From NCBI GenBank assembly GCA_966211675.1, contig CBIHPK010000007.1, positions 31,581 through 95,580 on the forward strand: 64,000 nucleotides of DNA, given 5' to 3'. This document shows positions 62,901 through 64,000 of this stretch, in pieces. A model generated the notes under the pieces. The model ran no database searches and had not been told where the DNA came from. It saw only the letters and a list, made by a program, of their open reading frames with translations. The stretch comes from SCUS01 sp966211675 (GTDB lineage Bacteria; Myxococcota_A; Polyangia; Polyangiales; Ga0077539). The translations under genes were made by a program, and so were the position numbers. The first letter of the stretch is position 1, and each line of letters begins with the position of its first letter.

Positions 62901-63072
62901 CGAAGGCGGGACGGCGGCGCACGCAGCCCGGGTGCGAGGGGACCACGAAGTTGTCCGATGGCTGCCAGCGCGACAGCGACGTCGGGTCTTCGTAGCGCTC
63001 AAACGAGATGGAGAACGCGAGGGACTGACCCTGAGCGGTCAGGTGGACATGGAGGGCGAGTGGAGTGTCCAA
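59905..63072 (-). CDS. SNF2-family DEAD/DEAH helicase (HepA/RapA-like architecture)
   Basis: This 1055-residue protein has a long N-terminal region (about 560 residues) and a C-terminal SNF2 core. The core has ADDMGLGKTVQVLALL, VVCPTSVVHNW, IVDEAQHVKNPLAQQ, LALTGTPVENHLRDLWSIYD, then LVFTQYREMG, LSLKAGGTGLNLV and DRAHRIGQTRPVNVYKFVT. It should translocate on double-stranded DNA and remodel protein-DNA complexes. It begins 30 bp downstream of tRNA-Ser and is coupled to the 408-residue partner gene. Confidence 0.95.
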   Translation of the reverse strand: MDTPLALHVHLTAQGQSLAFSISFERYEDPTSLSRWQPSDNFVVPSHPGCVRRRPAFVPGSFREVFLAALFPRLGNHHPVPLPGHLRELDTSRAEFPKRTLGEGPYHIVGWAVPASQALTHLRPFLRAWTRRYGAALSSPGCFVALDALDLLHSAFSHGNLLPTRLPGLPDHAPARWIPPVSLHTLMSFRRALVGCPSLGAVHAWCVRAHEFRTQPLVPQNDTGPFARFAVEALSSVSGDSSDNAPTAKATPLKAEVLASLHASFGSCLHPNHDVWKPAVLPSQSHLHGVIAPSDQGRSEHPWQMEMALIGEGPAVPLFGLLKSDMLRDPVVEASDDTVRRFPASVAYRDWEGLLDQRPFLGARPELLRDGRSPLTEAEMSIVAGLAPMHGRPTEKVYRALGMEAPSRGREPVLFSVSIGNTQSARLRVKWSPVNDGELEQQLGEGGLAMLRFVPELTVVLGEDELSPEQARLLLASTEGAILRIGRRAVPRSDLEAVLELALARRKVLDRLMKGGSLGWQDVNQLEDEWTAARDAARLESVFAAQWEIFLEKLASGSASRLTETPPGFQGTLRPYQLRGLSWMDQITSFGLGACLADDMGLGKTVQVLALLWHHRRPGAPRRPKHPDLVVCPTSVVHNWVKEAKRFAPKLKVYMHQESSRETDPRRFGEVVRTADVMVTSYALLRRDRALFEEHRFNILIVDEAQHVKNPLAQQTQVLKGLRASRRLALTGTPVENHLRDLWSIYDLVMPGLLGGPTRFSRAFLEPLRRGEETAMARLRRRVGPFMLRRSKRDPEVAGDLPPRTEQIVECGLTREQAALYRALTEVTFEKVKGGTGMGRRASILAALTGLKQICNHPENYVEEDPERLLGRSSKLDRCMELLEELIDQGQPTLVFTQYREMGELLQAAIEQRFDREVPFFHGGLSPRDRENMLDAFRSEDGEPVLILSLKAGGTGLNLVRATAVIHYDRWWNPAVEDQATDRAHRIGQTRPVNVYKFVTTGTLEERIQRMLEEKRSLAAEVLSDAGETWVTEMSDRELRDFLKLEESSEDGAES

Positions 63073-63101
63073 TGAATATCGCGGTGTTGATTAATATATT
63101 G

Positions 63102-63186
63102 AGGAGGAGGAGGGATTCGAACCCCCGGCAGGTTTCCCTACGGCGGTTTTCAAAACCGCTGCCATAGACCACTCGGCCACTCCTCC
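63102..63186 (-). tRNA. tRNA-Ser, anticodon TGA
   Basis: Read on the minus strand, the 7-bp acceptor pairs GGAGGAG with CTCCTCC. The D-arm begins GGCCGAGTGG, the anticodon stem-loop is GCGGT-TTTGAAA-ACCGC with anticodon TGA at 63150-63152, a type II variable arm follows, and the T-arm is GGGGG-TTCGAAT-CCCTC. Length is 85 nt. CCA is not encoded and, in this fold, the discriminator is T rather than the usual G. TTGACA at 63257-63262 (minus strand) could be a promoter -35. Confidence 0.92.
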
Positions 63187-63198
63187 TGTTGGAGCGTA

Positions 63199-63218
63199 GA
63201 GCGACGGGGAGGTCGCTC
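63199..63218. promoter_or_regulatory. Perfect 7-bp hairpin just upstream of tRNA-Ser
   Basis: GAGCGAC at 63199-63205 and GTCGCTC at 63212-63218 form a perfect stem around a 6-nt loop, 12 bp before the tRNA 5' end. It would be in the tRNA leader or promoter region. No T-run follows, so it is not an obvious terminator. Confidence 0.35.
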
Positions 63219-63392
63219 GATGCAGAGCGCTCCCTTCTGTCCGATCGGAGCGGTGCTGTCAACCGTCGAGCGGCCCGCGGGGCGCGGCTCCGGCGCACCC
63301 CCCCGGCGCCCGCTGGTGGACATCGCCTCTGCCTTCATCAATGGTCGGTGCGAGGGCCGCAAACCCCCTTCGCGCTCACCCCGGAACCCGAC

Positions 63393-64000
63393 ATGGCGCC
63401 TCTCCCCTCCCCCTCGAAGCTCGCCCTGGCGCTCCTCCTCGCCGCAGCCACCGCCGCCGCCCAGCCGGGGCCCGGCGAGGAGCAGCGGCGCTCGCTCATC
63501 GCCGACGCCGAGGCCGCCCGGGACGCCGGGCTCCACGAGCAGGCCGTGACCCTCGCCACGCAGGCCGGCCAGATCCGCTGGACCCCGTCGCTGCGCATGC
63601 TGGTCGCGCAGGAGCACCTCGCGCTGCAGCACGGGGTCGACGCCCTGGAGCACGCGACCCTCTGCCTCGTCGGGGCCGAGGCCGACCCGCGAGTGAACTT
63701 CCGCGCCCGGATCATCGCCGAGTGCCGCGCCATCATCGACCTCATCGAGCCGCAGGTGGGCCGGCTGCGGCTCTACCTCCCGCCCTCGCCGCCGCCGGGG
63801 CTGCGGCTGCGCGTCAACGGCCGGGTGCTCCCGCGCTCGGCCTGGGCAGCGGCCTTCCGGGTGATGTCCGGGACGGCGATCATCGAGGCCGACGGCGAAG
63901 GCGTGGCGGCCTTTCGCACCACCGTCCCGGTCTTCGCGGGGACCGAGAGCGAGCTCCGTCTTCGCTTCACCGATCCGCCACCGCCGCCACCGCCACCGCC
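63393..64000 (+). CDS. Exported protein, 3' end beyond the window
   Basis: ATG at 63393 opens a signal peptide (KLALALLLAAATAAAQP) and the frame stays open to the window end (about 202 residues visible). The mature part has a helical TPR-like segment (AARDAGLHEQAVTLATQAGQ), then beta strands (GRLRLYLPPSPPPGLRLRVN) that resemble a PEGA-type surface domain, ending in a Pro-rich stretch. It is probably periplasmic or surface exposed. Function unknown. Confidence 0.8.
   Translation, partial: MAPLPSPSKLALALLLAAATAAAQPGPGEEQRRSLIADAEAARDAGLHEQAVTLATQAGQIRWTPSLRMLVAQEHLALQHGVDALEHATLCLVGAEADPRVNFRARIIAECRAIIDLIEPQVGRLRLYLPPSPPPGLRLRVNGRVLPRSAWAAAFRVMSGTAIIEADGEGVAAFRTTVPVFAGTESELRLRFTDPPPPPPPP

Noticed and set aside
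63102..63186. tRNA-Ser as an integration (attachment) site
   Set aside because: No integrase and no direct repeat of the tRNA 3' end in the window.

Overview
The window is 64 kb of very GC-rich (about 70 %) bacterial chromosome, densely packed and without phage, IS, CRISPR or rRNA. It most resembles Myxococcota, Polyangia/Sandaracinus-like. The signs are eukaryote-like Ser/Thr kinases, a GldA/F/G-type ABC exporter, many lipoproteins with Asp/Ala/Gly-rich spacers, TSP3-OmpA proteins, SUMF1 and sulfatase-fold proteins, and dispersed type VI secretion genes. This placement is inference from gene content; no rRNA is present.

Layout. 0-5.3 kb: the 3' end of a queuosine-precursor transporter, then a minus-strand operon for a Gld-type ABC system (ATPase, permease, GldG, DUF4340). 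5.5-7.5 kb: hotdog thioesterase, a Tat-exported FAM20C-like kinase, and a YbjN-like protein. 7.6-11.6 kb: NtrC-type regulator and its membrane histidine kinase. 11.5-16.9 kb: thiolase, a membrane-anchored pseudokinase, an exported SUMF1-fold protein, ArgJ. 16.9-21.1 kb: minus-strand run of Fe-S oxidoreductase, lipid kinase, MerR-like protein and 3-hydroxyacyl-CoA dehydrogenase. 21.2-26.4 kb: an active Ser/Thr kinase, a helical protein, a flavin reductase and a lipoprotein. 26.4-32.0 kb: OmpA lipoprotein, a lipoprotein with a helical body, a small STAND/AAA ATPase, a lipoprotein, glyoxalase, pseudouridine synthase. 32.1-39.3 kb: solitary phage-type Bet annealase, ThiD and a three-gene T6SS block (tssF-tssG-clpV). 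39.4-41.8 kb: sulfatase-fold lipoprotein and a LegB-type sugar dehydratase. 41.8-49.2 kb: a secretome island of pectate-lyase-like, VWA, pilin-like, Cys-rich, Rieske and alpha/beta-hydrolase proteins, mostly lipoproteins. 49.3-55.2 kb: phosphatase, HrpB, a TTG-started small protein, HflX and a DTW protein. 55.3-57.8 kb: a lipoprotein pair with TPR and OmpA domains. 57.9-63.2 kb: a triple-Tudor/zinc-ribbon protein facing a two-gene SNF2 helicase operon, then tRNA-Ser(UGA). 63.4 kb onward: start of an exported protein that runs off the window.

How the genes relate. Most are housekeeping or envelope functions. The parts that look least described are: the SNF2 helicase with a translationally coupled partner, next to the Tudor/zinc-ribbon protein; the Tat-exported FAM20C-like kinase; and the divergent pair of a C-x3-C-x3-C triad lipoprotein and a Tat-Rieske lipoprotein. 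All functional calls come from reading motifs by eye; no database search was run.
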